The notes: a model not told the origin generated them from the sequence alone. A DNA stretch of 57,277 nt from Candidatus Latescibacterota bacterium (GCA_016187725.1 JACPJE010000060.1:1-57277), one strand, 5' to 3'; positions 48,066 through 57,272 are shown, numbered from the stretch's first letter. Made by a program: numbers and translations.

Positions 48066-49256
48066 TCAGTAATTGGTGAACGAGCCGTCCTGCCGCGCGA
48101 AGTGGGGCGGCTCGGTCATTTCGGGGGGGTAGCGGCGGGCTGCCTGGCGGTCGAAGCGCACCCCCAGGCCCGGGCCCTCGGGCAGGGTGAGGGCCATGTC
48201 CTTCAGATCAAAGCTGCACTGGAAGACCTCCGGGAGTAGGGTCGCCGGAGAGAAGAGCACCTCCTGGGGCCCGGCATTGTCGCAGGCCAGGTCCAGATGC
48301 AGGGAGGCGGCGGTGCACACCGGCCCCAACGGGTTGTGGGGCAGGATCTTGATCAGGTGGGTCTCAGCCAGGGTGGCGATCTTCTTCCCCTCGCTCAGAC
48401 CGCCGGCGATGCACAGATCGACCCGGGCGTAGTCGATCCACTCCTCCTCGATGGCCTGGCGGAACTCCCACTTGCTGGCCCACTGCTCCCCGGCGGCCAG
48501 GGGCACCCGGGTGCGCTGCCGCACCTGGCGGTACCCGGCCGGGTGCTCGCTGCGTATCGGGTCTTCGACCGCGAACAACTGCAAGGGCTCCACTTCCCCG
48601 CAAAACCATACCGCCTCCTCGGGGGTGAGCCGGGTGTGCAGATCCACCATCAGCTCCAGCCGGTCGCCCACGGCCGCGCGCACGGCGCGCAACTGTTCGA
48701 TCAGTTGCCGCACGGACTGGCGCGCCTCAAGGCGATTCCCCCATACCGGCGGGCCGAGGCGGAAGTAGCGGTGCCCGCAGTTGGCGCAGCAGCGGGCCAG
48801 TTCCGCGGTGGCCTGCGGGTCCGCGGTTTCGGCGATGCGCCGGCGGATCTCCACGATCTCCCGCAGCGCCTCCTCAGGCAGGAAGTCCGGCGCGGTGAAC
48901 ACCTCCACGTACTCGCGGCAACGGCCGCCCAGCAACTCGTAGACCGGCACGCCCAGGGCCTGGGCCTTGAGGTCCCACAGGGCGATGTCGATGGCGGCGA
49001 TGGCCGAGCCGATCAGCCGGTCGCCCGGATAGAACCCGCCCCGGAACATCCGCTGCCATAGATGCTCGATGCGGAAGGGGTCCTGGCCGACCAGCCATTC
49101 TTCGAGGTGCTGCACGGCCCCGGCCACGGCCTGCCAGCGCCGCTGCAAGCCGGCCTCGCCCACCCCGCAAAGCCCCGAGTCAGTGTCCACCACCACCGGC
49201 ACCAGGGTGCGGCCAGGGGCCTGCACTGGGATGCACTCGATGCGGGTGATCCTCAT
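48066..49256 (-). CDS. Enolase-superfamily (mandelate racemase/muconate lactonizing type) acid-sugar dehydratase
   Basis: A 396-residue protein with three acidic metal ligands (LMVDLHTR, FAVEDPIRSEH, AAGEQWASKWEF) and the catalytic His in ILPHNPLGP. The ligand triad and His fit galactonate/mannonate dehydratase-like members. The KxK pair used by other subgroups is not present (the site reads HRYFRLGP). The ATG at 49256 overlaps the stop of the PhyH gene (ATGA). Last gene of a four-gene operon. Confidence 0.88.
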   Translation of the reverse strand: MRITRIECIPVQAPGRTLVPVVVDTDSGLCGVGEAGLQRRWQAVAGAVQHLEEWLVGQDPFRIEHLWQRMFRGGFYPGDRLIGSAIAAIDIALWDLKAQALGVPVYELLGGRCREYVEVFTAPDFLPEEALREIVEIRRRIAETADPQATAELARCCANCGHRYFRLGPPVWGNRLEARQSVRQLIEQLRAVRAAVGDRLELMVDLHTRLTPEEAVWFCGEVEPLQLFAVEDPIRSEHPAGYRQVRQRTRVPLAAGEQWASKWEFRQAIEEEWIDYARVDLCIAGGLSEGKKIATLAETHLIKILPHNPLGPVCTAASLHLDLACDNAGPQEVLFSPATLLPEVFQCSFDLKDMALTLPEGPGLGVRFDRQAARRYPPEMTEPPHFARQDGSFTNY

Positions 49257-50014
49257 GAGGGGCTGACCACGTAGCCCTTGCCCGGCGCTTGCTGCCAGGT
49301 GCGGCTGTGGTACGGGGCGTGCAGGAGCTTCTTCTGCCGATCGGTGTAGTCGTAGGCTTCGGGGTCGTAGTAGGTGCCCCACCAGGAGACGTGGCGCGGC
49401 GAATACTTGTAAAACAGGCTGCGCCGCTGGGTGGGGGCGTTCCAGGCCAGGGTGCCGTGCCGCAGGGCCTCGGTGAAGATAATCGCCGAGCCGGCCGGAC
49501 AGGAGATCTGCTGCACGCCCGGGGAGGGGGTACCCACGCAGGTGATGCTGACCGGCGGCGCAAAGCTGCTCTTGTGGGAGCCGGGGATACAGCAGAAACC
49601 CCCCACTCCGGGCGGCACGTCCTGCAGGGCCCAGACTACGGCCACCAGGCCGCAGTGTATCCTCCCCTCGGCCACGTGGTAGTGGAACATGGTGCTGTAG
49701 GGGGTGCCGTTGATGTGCAATTCGCCCGCCCCCCCGGCGACCATGTGTTCGGCGTATTCGTGGTCGAGGCGCAAGCCCTCGCCCAGCATCTCTTCCAGAT
49801 GGGGCAGCACTGCCGGATGATCGATCAGGTCGCGGTAGGGCCTGCCCCAGTTGATCAATTCCAGGTACCGGGCCCGGCCAGCGCGCGGGCCGGGGAGGTG
49901 GGCCTGCTGCGCGTCGAAGATCTCGTTGAGTGCTTTTAGTTCGTCGGGGTTCAACGCGTTCTCGACCAGATGGTACCCGCGCACGTCGAAGAAGTAGCGT
50001 TCCTCCTCGGTCAT
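49253..50014 (-). CDS. PhyH family oxygenase
   Basis: A 253-residue PhyH-type protein. A candidate HxE/HxD is in HYHVAEGRIHCGLVAVVWALQD and the distal segment is FTEALRHGTLAWN...RRSLFYKY. TAGGAGAG precedes the ATG. It is the third gene of the operon HpcH, dehydrogenase, PhyH, dehydratase. It is distinct from the PhyH at 23.2 kb. The substrate is unknown. Confidence 0.85.
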   Translation of the reverse strand: MTEEERYFFDVRGYHLVENALNPDELKALNEIFDAQQAHLPGPRAGRARYLELINWGRPYRDLIDHPAVLPHLEEMLGEGLRLDHEYAEHMVAGGAGELHINGTPYSTMFHYHVAEGRIHCGLVAVVWALQDVPPGVGGFCCIPGSHKSSFAPPVSITCVGTPSPGVQQISCPAGSAIIFTEALRHGTLAWNAPTQRRSLFYKYSPRHVSWWGTYYDPEAYDYTDRQKKLLHAPYHSRTWQQAPGKGYVVSPS

Positions 50015-50043
50015 GGACTCTCTCCTATCAGGTTGGCGCTTTT

Positions 50044-51054
50044 TCAGTGCAGCGCAAAACGCCTTTGGGCTGCGGGCAGGGCGTACACCTCGGGATTCAC
50101 CACCCAGGCCGGCCGGCGGCCCTCCAGGGCGTCGAGGGCGCCTTCCAGAGCGCCGCGGAACACCGCGTGTATACCCTCGTGGGCGCGGTTGCCCAGGTGC
50201 GGGGCGAAGACCACCCCCGGCAGGTGCAGCAGCGGCGAATCCGGGCGCGAGGGCGGATCGTCCAGGCCCGCGCCCCCTAGGCGGCCCGCCAGCAGCGCCG
50301 CCTCCAGGGCCACCTCGGCGACCAGTTCCCGGCGGGCGGTGTTGATCAGGATCGCCCCGGTTTTCATCAACGCCAACTCGGGCGCCCCCAGCAGGCCGCG
50401 CGTCTGGTCGTTGAGGCGCGCGTGCAGCGAGACAAAGTCGCTCTGGCGCAGCAATTCGTCCAATTCCACCACCTCGACCCCGTGCGCCGCGGCGAAGGCT
50501 TGGTCCGGGCGCGGCGCGGCGGCCAGCACCCGCATCTCGAAGCCCCGCGCCCGGCGCGCCATGGCCTGGCCGATGCGGCCCAGGCCGACGATCCCCAGGT
50601 TCTTGCCCCAGACGCTCACCCCGATGCCGCGGCTGTGGTCGCCCTGCTGGATGAGCCGGTGGTGGTGGGGGAGCTGGCGGGCCGCGGCCAGGAGCAGGCC
50701 CCAGGCCAGGTCAGCCACCACCTCGGCCCCCTCCCTGGGCAGGGAGTTGGTCACCAGCACGCCCTGGCGCGTGGCTTCCTCCACGTCGAGCCAGTCGTAG
50801 CCGCTGGCGGCGATGGCGTACACCTGGAGCGAGGGATGGCGGGCCATCAGTTCGTTCAGGGCCTGGCGCCCCAGGGCCGGGGCCGGCAGCACCACGGCCT
50901 GGGCTTCCCCCACGGCCTGGTCCACCTGCGCGGGCCGCAGTTCCCGCCAGGCCGGCTCGGCCCGCAGCATGGCCCCGCGCGCTGCGACCCAGGCCCGGTG
51001 CGCCACGGCGACTTCCAGACAGGTGGGGTTGAGGACCGCGATGCAGTGCTTCAC
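50044..51054 (-). CDS. D-isomer specific 2-hydroxyacid dehydrogenase
   Basis: A 336-residue dehydrogenase. The NAD-binding motif is GIVGLGRIGQAMARRARGF, the catalytic Arg is in NTARRELV and the His in VFAPHLGNRA. It starts at GTG 51054, overlapping the stop of the aldolase gene (GTGA). It oxidises or reduces a 2-hydroxy acid, consistent with a sugar-acid route. Confidence 0.93.
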   Translation of the reverse strand: MKHCIAVLNPTCLEVAVAHRAWVAARGAMLRAEPAWRELRPAQVDQAVGEAQAVVLPAPALGRQALNELMARHPSLQVYAIAASGYDWLDVEEATRQGVLVTNSLPREGAEVVADLAWGLLLAAARQLPHHHRLIQQGDHSRGIGVSVWGKNLGIVGLGRIGQAMARRARGFEMRVLAAAPRPDQAFAAAHGVEVVELDELLRQSDFVSLHARLNDQTRGLLGAPELALMKTGAILINTARRELVAEVALEAALLAGRLGGAGLDDPPSRPDSPLLHLPGVVFAPHLGNRAHEGIHAVFRGALEGALDALEGRRPAWVVNPEVYALPAAQRRFALH

Positions 51055-51818
51055 AGCTCAGGGACGCTGGCCAGCAGTTTGGGCCAGGCCGCGGCCAGTT
51101 CCACCACGTCTCCCCCGCAGAGCACCAGATCCACGCCGGCTTCCAACATGGCGTTCAGCAAGGCCCCCGGCGCTACCAGTACCCCAGTGCGCTTGCCCGC
51201 CTCCTGGGCGCGGCGCATGCACTTGAGGGCGGTCTCGATCACCTCGGGGTGGTTGACCTGGGCGGGATGGCCCAGGCTCACCGACAGATCTCCAGGACCG
51301 ATGAAGATCCCGTCCAGCCCTTCCACGGCGCAGAGGGCGTCGAGGTTCTGCACCGCCTGCACGGTCTCGATCTGGGCGAAGATCCGGATGCGTTCGTTGG
51401 CCTGGGCAAAGGCGGCTTCGGCCCCGGCCAGGCCGAACTCCACCCCCCAGGTGCGCAGGTTGAAGCCGCGCCGGCCAATAGGGGCAAACTTGCCGTACTC
51501 GACCAGGCGACGGGCCTGCTCGGGGGTGTCGATCATCGGCGCCACCAGGATCTGCCCACCCGATTCGAGGGCGCGCAGGATATGGTGCCGCTCGCCGTCG
51601 GGCAGGCGCACCAGGGGCAGGGCGCCGTTGGCCACGGCCGCCAGGCACAGGCTCTCGACCCGCTCGAAGCTGGCCGGTCCGTGTTCCAACTCGATCCACA
51701 CCACCTCGAAGCCGGCCTTGGCTGCCAGGCCGGCCAGCAAGGGGGAGCCGCTGTAGATGGTCACTCCGCGCAGCCGGCGGGGTTGGCCTTTGTCGTCCAG
51801 GAAGGGATCTCTGCTCAT
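51051..51818 (-). CDS. HpcH/HpaI family aldolase
   Basis: A protein of about 255 residues of the class II HpcH/HpaI aldolase fold. Motifs are WIELEHGPA, FAQIETVQAVQNLDAL and GIFIGPGDLSVSLG. It cleaves a 2-keto-3-deoxy sugar acid or a 4-hydroxy-2-oxo acid in related pathways. The frame opens at 51911, but ATG 51818 (MSRDPFLDD) is the likely start. First gene of the four-gene minus-strand operon. Confidence 0.92.
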   Translation of the reverse strand: MSRDPFLDDKGQPRRLRGVTIYSGSPLLAGLAAKAGFEVVWIELEHGPASFERVESLCLAAVANGALPLVRLPDGERHHILRALESGGQILVAPMIDTPEQARRLVEYGKFAPIGRRGFNLRTWGVEFGLAGAEAAFAQANERIRIFAQIETVQAVQNLDALCAVEGLDGIFIGPGDLSVSLGHPAQVNHPEVIETALKCMRRAQEAGKRTGVLVAPGALLNAMLEAGVDLVLCGGDVVELAAAWPKLLASVPEL

Positions 51819-52320
51819 CGGAATTTGCTCGGGTAGGCTAGTTTCGGGAAATGGTGTGAGGCGGGTTGATGATAGGGAAGGCTCCAGGTCTTGGCAAGTT
51901 GTGGGCTTCAATGGGTACCCGTCCTCGCATCCAGCCGGCGTGGTAGCTGGCGGGGGCAGACTGCTCGGGTCAGTCCACCGGCCCCACGCAGACTGCCCAG
52001 AGGGGGTTGCTGGCCGGCAAAGGGGCTAGCTGGGTATTCGGGAACGCTCCGATTTTCGCCCATGTTTCCTGGGGCTTAGTGCCGATCGCCGATTGTGGGG
52101 CGTTTGGGGGCTTCGTTGTCAGGCTCCAGACTACCGATAATGGCGCAGCTAGGGAGTCCAGAAGCGCTGGCCCAGCCACCAAACCCAGGGCCCTCCATGG
52201 TCCACTCTGAGCATCCTGCAGGCCGCCAGCGTTTGCCACTTGAGGCGGGTTTGAGAACATTATTCTTATCGATCTTTACGATCATGGCAACCAGGGTGGC
52301 AGGGTAGGGGCAAGGATCCG
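51819..52320. other. Non-coding region upstream of the cyclase gene
   Basis: About 500 bases between the divergent aldolase and cyclase genes. Short frames here look like chance. I see no tRNA, repeat or clear promoter motif in it. The structured part begins at 52325. Confidence 0.5.
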
Positions 52321-52324
52321 GATT

Positions 52325-52384
52325 CTTGTCCGAAGGCCAGGGGTGGGTGCAGATTTGGGGCGAAAAAGGGCTGATCCGGACAGG
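52325..52384 (+). promoter_or_regulatory. Possible structured leader: stem enclosing about 45 bases
   Basis: CTTGTCCG (52325-52332) can pair with CGGACAGG (52377-52384), with one G-U pair. The loop between is G-rich. Placed just before a terminator hairpin, it is a candidate sensing part of an attenuated leader. It matches no riboswitch class that I know. Confidence 0.35.
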
Positions 52385-52387
52385 AAC

Positions 52388-52429
52388 GTCCCCTTGCCAA
52401 GGAGGAACTCCAGGCAGGGGGACTTTTTT
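52388..52429 (+). terminator. Rho-independent type terminator upstream of the cyclase gene
   Basis: GTCCCCTTGCC (52388-52398) pairs with GGCAGGGGGAC (52413-52423) with one G-U pair. An inner GGAG/CTCC pairing extends the stem, and TTTTTT follows (52424-52429). No upstream plus-strand gene is visible, so it likely acts on a leader or small RNA. GGGGGAC recurs at 52442-52448 and could compete for the left arm. Confidence 0.7.
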
Positions 52430-52470
52430 GTTGCCCTCCCAGGGGGACTCGCCAGCGAGGAGGCTACCCC

Positions 52471-55400
52471 ATGCAGTGCCCCGCTTGTAGCCACGAAAAT
52501 CCTGCCCAGGCCCGTTTCTGCAATGCTTGCGGCGCCGCTCTGGCGCCGCAAGCCGGGCCGGCTCCTTCGCCAGGCGCCGGATCTCCCCAGGATTCCCTGC
52601 AGCAGTACATCCCCAAAGACCTGGCCGACAAGATCCGCAGCCTGGGTCACCACCTGGAGAGTGAACGGCGGCACGTCACCGTGGTCTTCGCCGATCTGTC
52701 CGGGTCCACTGCCCTGTCCGAGGTGCTGGATGCGGAACAGGTCAGCGCCGTGCTCAATGCCTGCTTCAAGACCCTGGTCGAGGTGGTCTTCAAGTATGAG
52801 GGGACCATCGACAAGTTCATCGGCGACGAGATCATGGCCTTGTTCGGGGCGCCGATCGCCCATGAAAACGACCCGGAGCGGGGGATCCGGGCGGCCCTGG
52901 AGATGCAGGAGCGCCTGCGGCAGTTCAACGAGACCCTCACCACGCCCCTGCCCAAACCCCTGACCATGCATGTGGGCATCAACTCCGGGGAGGTGATCGC
53001 CGGCAACGTGGGCAGCGATCTGCGCATGGACTACTCGGTGCTGGGGGACACGGTGAACCTGGCGGCGCGGCTGGAAAGCGCGTCTCCTTCGGGCCAGATC
53101 TGGGTGAGCGAGAAGACCCAGGCCCTGACCCGGCACCTGTTTGAGTTCCGGGCGCTGAAGCCCTTCAAGGTGCAGGGCAAGCAGCAGAAGGTGCAGGCCT
53201 ACCAGGTGCTGGGAATGAAGGCCGTGCCCGAGCGGGGCCGGGGGGTGTCGGAGGGCTACGGTCCGCTGGTGGGCCGGCAGGAGGAGTTAGCACAGCTGCA
53301 CGCCTTGGTGGAGACGGTGCGCCAGGGCCAGGGGCGGGTGTTGGGGGTGGTCGGGGACGCGGGGATCGGCAAGAGCCGGCTGGTGTACGAGCTGCAGCAG
53401 CTGGCTTCCTCCTTCACCCAGGCGTCGGGCGCCTGCGTGTCCTATGAGGTGCCGGCCTCGTATCAGGTGTTCACCGAGGTGATGCGGCACCTGCTGGCCA
53501 TCGTCGCAGACGACCCGGAAGAGGTGGTGCGCCGCAAACTCGAAGCCTGGGTGGGGGCGCACGGGCTGGAGCGGGCGGCGGTGCTGGCGCCCTTGGGCAG
53601 CCTGTTCGGGCTGCGGGACGAGGGGTGGCTGTACCTGTCCGACGAGGAGAAGCGGGGTCGCCTGAAGGACGCCTTGATCGCTGTGTTCCGCGCGATGGCC
53701 GCGGACCAGCCGCTGCTGCTCATCCTCGACGACCTGCACTGGGTCGACCCGGCCTCTGGCCGCCTGCTGGAGCGGCTGGTCCCAGAAGTGGGGGCCATGC
53801 CCCTGCTGCTGTGCTGCGTGTACCGCCCCGAGTTCCAGCCCTCCTGGACAGAACACCCTTCCTGCCAGGTCCTCGCGGTTGGCCCCCTGCCTCCCGAGCA
53901 GACGGTGAAACTCTCCGAGGCCTTGCTCAAACTGGACCTACCCCCGGAGCTGGAGCACCTCATCGTCTCCCGCTCCGAAGGCAATCCTTTCTTTGTCGAA
54001 GAGATGCTTAAGGCCCTGCTCGACGAGGGGGTGATCACCAGGACCCGCAGCGGGTACGAGCTGAAGCAGGACGTCTCCACCCTCCGCCTGCCCGATACCA
54101 TGCAGGGGGTGATTCTGGCGCGGCTGGACCGGCTGGAGGCCCAGGCCCGGGAGACCCTCCAGTATGCCGCGGTCATCGGCCGCAGCTTCTCCCAGGCCCT
54201 GCTGGCAGCGGTCTCCCCCCGGTCCCAGCAGGTGGAGCAGCACCTCCAGCAGCTGCAGAGCCTGGAGCTGGTGTACCAGCACCGCATCCTGCCGGACCTG
54301 GAATACATCTTCAAGCACTTTGTCATCCGCGAGGTGGCGTACAACAACATCCTGGCCAAGCAACGCAAGGCCCTCCACCAGGAGATCGCCAAGGCCATCG
54401 AGCAGACCTACCGGGACCGGCTGGAGGACTACTACGAGGTGCTGGCGCACCATTTCGAGGCCGGGGAGGACTGGCAGAAGGCTGCGGACTACTACGGCAA
54501 GGCCGGCACCCGGGCGCGGGAGCTGCATGCGGACGAGGGCGCCAACGCCCTGGTGGAAAAGCGGGATCAGGCGGTCCAGAAGGTGTTCGAGCAGAAGCAG
54601 GGCAAGTCCAGGTACCGTCAGGTTTCGATCCCGTTCCTTGTCGTCGCAGTTATCTGGCAGATGGTGTTCCTGTACCGGATACGCGCGGAACTGCTGCAGG
54701 CCCCTATTCTGCTTGGATTTGAGCTGCTGATCCTCTTGTTTTGTTTTGTAGTGGTAGTGAGGTTCATCAGGTTCAAGGTCGCGGACTCGATGCTGATCTA
54801 CGCCGATCGCCTAGTTATCAGGGGTCGAAGCGAATTCACCCAGATTCCCTTTTCCTCCATCTCCACTGTTGACCGGCTTCCCTTTGTTCGCCGCGGAGGT
54901 ACTATGAGGGCTATGGCATCAGCTCTCTGGCAGGTCTATTTCACGAAAGGGAGGAGTATCTACGGAGCGTTCGGATTCGCAAGGAGCACACGCGATTTCC
55001 ACTACTATCGCGTCTCTAGTGCGCTCAAGATCGCCCCGAAGGAATATCCTCCCCTCTTCCTTTGGTCGGATGGAATCGGCGATCTCTACCGCGAACTGAA
55101 ACTCGCGATGATCAAATGGGCGGCGGAACAGCAGGTGGCTCTGAACGGGGTCTTTGTTGGCAGTCCTTCGCGGTTCGAGGAGCAGTACCATCTCCTACTC
55201 AGATCGGCAGGTGGGGCGCCTCTAGGTCCGGTGACCTATGGCCGATTGATCGAACGGATCGAGAACTCCGAAGTGGGTCCTGAGGATGAGGTCGGGTGCA
55301 AAAGAGAAGGGGAGGAAGCTGAAACCTGGCTTTCCCTGGGGAGAGCTAGCCAAGAGGACAGCCGGCTTCGGGCTGCCTTTCATCCAATGCGGTATGGCGC

Positions 55401-56457
55401 AAGGAGAAGCTTTCCGTTCCTGATCGTGACAGCCGGTATAGCGACAGCGGTTTGGGTCCTGAATGGGCCGCCCATTCCGATATGGATTACGCTCTTCGTC
55501 ACGATCGTTCTTGGTTCACTAAGTCTGGTCCTGGCCGGCGTTCCGGGCCTGGTCTGCTTGCGATATGGCTTCCTCGAATGGTCCAAGCGGAAAGAGGTTA
55601 CTGGATGGCAACGCCTTGGCCTCAGGGTGGTCACCGGAATCGGCGTGCCTGTGATCATCGCAGGTTTGGGTTGGTTGGGACTCTCCCTGCCAATCCCTCG
55701 TGGTCCTAGGTCCTCCCTTCCCCAGGCCATCGCTCACGCCATGCCCCTAACCAACATCCACATCGACGGTCAATTAGACGACTGGCCTGCTGGAACAAGG
55801 CGTTACTCCATCAGCATCAACCCGCACGCCAACGGCCCGACCGACCTCGACGACAAGGATCTGGCCACCAGCGCGGACTTGAGCCCGGAGTTCATGGTGG
55901 GATACGATCCTGCCGAGAACCTGCTCTATCTGGCTGTCCAGGTGCGCGACGACTCCTTGGTAGTGAATAACCTCCGTCCCGATGTGTGCGATGTCTATGT
56001 CGACGGCGATCACAGCGGGGAAACTGTGTCCTACCTCAGGCTGTTGAGGCGATCTGCCTCGAACCTGGCCGCCCTACAGTACGTGGCCTTTCCAGGGGAA
56101 GCACCCCAGATCGAGGGCCACAAAGGCAATCCCTCTCTGTTCCTGGGCGACATCGGGCAGACCCGAACCCGGATGGCCTGGTCGCGGCAGGCAGACACCA
56201 CGATCTACGAATGGGCTGTCCAGGCTTTCGATCACTACCCTGACGCACCAACCCAGCTAGTACCAGGCAAGACCATCGGCTTCGACGTGGCCGTGGCCGA
56301 CAAGGATGGCCAGGACGACAACCAGGCCTGGATCTGCTGGGGGGGACCAGAGGGCAACAAGGTTTCCGACGCTGGTATCCTGGGGGATCTGGTACTGGAT
56401 GCGGGCCTGGGGGAGGTGGAAAGCACCACGGGGGAGAACTCACTACACAGAGAGTAG
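52471..56457 (+). CDS. Multidomain class III cyclase/AAA protein with GYF-like and CBM9-like domains
   Basis: A 1328-residue protein. A zinc ribbon (Cys 3, 6, 17 and 20) is followed by a class III nucleotidyl cyclase (about 67-250, with FADLSGSTAL, FIGDEIMALFG and VLGDTVNLAARLES). An AAA/STAND-like ATPase region (about 265-700) has Walker A GDAGIGKS. Two membrane segments (about 720-770), a PH-like region and a GYF_2-like segment (APLGPVTYGRLIERIE, about 915-955) come next. Three or so membrane spans (about 980-1070) and a CBM9-like domain outside the membrane (IHIDGQLDDWPAG onwards, about 1090-1310) finish it. A GAGGAGG site precedes the ATG. From about 54.6 kb the codon use looks less GC-rich. 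cAMP or cGMP output is inferred. Confidence 0.85.
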   Translation: MQCPACSHENPAQARFCNACGAALAPQAGPAPSPGAGSPQDSLQQYIPKDLADKIRSLGHHLESERRHVTVVFADLSGSTALSEVLDAEQVSAVLNACFKTLVEVVFKYEGTIDKFIGDEIMALFGAPIAHENDPERGIRAALEMQERLRQFNETLTTPLPKPLTMHVGINSGEVIAGNVGSDLRMDYSVLGDTVNLAARLESASPSGQIWVSEKTQALTRHLFEFRALKPFKVQGKQQKVQAYQVLGMKAVPERGRGVSEGYGPLVGRQEELAQLHALVETVRQGQGRVLGVVGDAGIGKSRLVYELQQLASSFTQASGACVSYEVPASYQVFTEVMRHLLAIVADDPEEVVRRKLEAWVGAHGLERAAVLAPLGSLFGLRDEGWLYLSDEEKRGRLKDALIAVFRAMAADQPLLLILDDLHWVDPASGRLLERLVPEVGAMPLLLCCVYRPEFQPSWTEHPSCQVLAVGPLPPEQTVKLSEALLKLDLPPELEHLIVSRSEGNPFFVEEMLKALLDEGVITRTRSGYELKQDVSTLRLPDTMQGVILARLDRLEAQARETLQYAAVIGRSFSQALLAAVSPRSQQVEQHLQQLQSLELVYQHRILPDLEYIFKHFVIREVAYNNILAKQRKALHQEIAKAIEQTYRDRLEDYYEVLAHHFEAGEDWQKAADYYGKAGTRARELHADEGANALVEKRDQAVQKVFEQKQGKSRYRQVSIPFLVVAVIWQMVFLYRIRAELLQAPILLGFELLILLFCFVVVVRFIRFKVADSMLIYADRLVIRGRSEFTQIPFSSISTVDRLPFVRRGGTMRAMASALWQVYFTKGRSIYGAFGFARSTRDFHYYRVSSALKIAPKEYPPLFLWSDGIGDLYRELKLAMIKWAAEQQVALNGVFVGSPSRFEEQYHLLLRSAGGAPLGPVTYGRLIERIENSEVGPEDEVGCKREGEEAETWLSLGRASQEDSRLRAAFHPMRYGARRSFPFLIVTAGIATAVWVLNGPPIPIWITLFVTIVLGSLSLVLAGVPGLVCLRYGFLEWSKRKEVTGWQRLGLRVVTGIGVPVIIAGLGWLGLSLPIPRGPRSSLPQAIAHAMPLTNIHIDGQLDDWPAGTRRYSISINPHANGPTDLDDKDLATSADLSPEFMVGYDPAENLLYLAVQVRDDSLVVNNLRPDVCDVYVDGDHSGETVSYLRLLRRSASNLAALQYVAFPGEAPQIEGHKGNPSLFLGDIGQTRTRMAWSRQADTTIYEWAVQAFDHYPDAPTQLVPGKTIGFDVAVADKDGQDDNQAWICWGGPEGNKVSDAGILGDLVLDAGLGEVESTTGENSLHRE

Positions 56458-56464
56458 ATCGGCC

Positions 56465-56698
56465 ATGATCCAGAAAAACAACCCCTTACAGCTCGACTTC
56501 ACGACATTGCCCTTGGTCCCGGAAATGTGGTCAAGCCCGCGGCGGGCCTCGCGGCTCCTGTGCCGTGACCTGATCGCGTGGGTGGGGTATGATCGGAATA
56601 CGTGTAAAAAGTTATCCCTTCAGTTCGGCGTGGTGATGAGCGGAACCGGTTTTGACTGTAAGGGCTGGGGATTGTCCTCCATATCCAGCACGTACTGA
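56465..56698 (+). CDS. Short hypothetical ORF
   Basis: A 77-residue frame (MIQKNNPLQLDFTTLPLVPE...) begins eight bases after the cyclase stop. It is only weakly supported. The middle is Arg/Cys-rich (RRASRLLCRDLIAW). It could be the relic of a larger gene. No domain is recognised. Confidence 0.3.
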   Translation: MIQKNNPLQLDFTTLPLVPEMWSSPRRASRLLCRDLIAWVGYDRNTCKKLSLQFGVVMSGTGFDCKGWGLSSISSTY

Positions 56699-56700
56699 CC

Positions 56701-57003
56701 GAATCGACGAATCGACGAATGTGCTGATGTGCATCCAGTAATCCAAATGGCGGCTGGTGACACGAGTGTTGGGTCTGGGCCTATTTAAGGAGCTGGGGCT
56801 CGGGGAGCAGAGGAGCAGGAAACCGGTTTAAGACCTTGGTTGTGGCGATAGATCCAGAATCACTGCCACAAATGGCCCCAAAAAGCACGAATCGTTGCCA
56901 TACCCCCAAGAGGGCTGGATCTGAGTACTGACTCAGAAGGCTTGGGCCAGATTCAGAGGGAAAACGTAGGGGGGGTCAGTCTGTAACGCAGATTGTAACG
57001 CAG
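56701..57003. repeat. Low-complexity non-coding region with short tandem repeats
   Basis: GAATCGAC occurs twice in tandem (56701-56716), and TGTAACGCAG occurs at 56982-56991 and 56994-57003. The rest of the stretch has no gene I can support. Confidence 0.6.
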
Positions 57004-57040
57004 TTCGCCCACCAGGTTGACCATACCCCTGGTGGGCGAA
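57004..57040. terminator. Perfect 13-bp hairpin
   Basis: TTCGCCCACCAGG (57004-57016) and CCTGGTGGGCGAA (57028-57040) flank an 11-base loop. It lies just past the stop of the minus-strand SnoaL-like fragment. No U-tract follows on the minus strand, so a terminator is only one reading. Confidence 0.5.
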
Positions 57041-57059
57041 TCCTCCCCCCCCGCTCCTA

Positions 57060-57272
57060 TCAGTCGCTGATTTGAGCTACCAAACTGACGATTTTCCATT
57101 CCCCTTTAGCTTTGGAAAGAAACCAGAGGTTGGTGATCTCTTTCCAAGAATGCGTCTCCCCCTCGGGCAACGTTGTAGAGCCGGTTTCTTTGGTCGCTAC
57201 TACGGCCATGTTTTCGTTGATGTGCGTGTGCAAGAACTCAACGGCGCATTTATAAGAACCTTTGCTGATCCA
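57060..57272 (-). pseudogene. Broken SnoaL/NTF2-like gene fragment
   Basis: The minus strand carries an open frame of about 70 codons. It encodes YKCAVEFLHTHINENMAVVA, then a SWKEITNLWFLSKAKGEWKI segment and a terminal QISD stop. This resembles the C-terminal half of a SnoaL-like (DUF4440-type) domain. A TAA at 57273-57275 closes the frame upstream, near the window end. The gene is therefore either frameshifted or truncated here. The rest, if present, lies outside the window. Confidence 0.5.
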
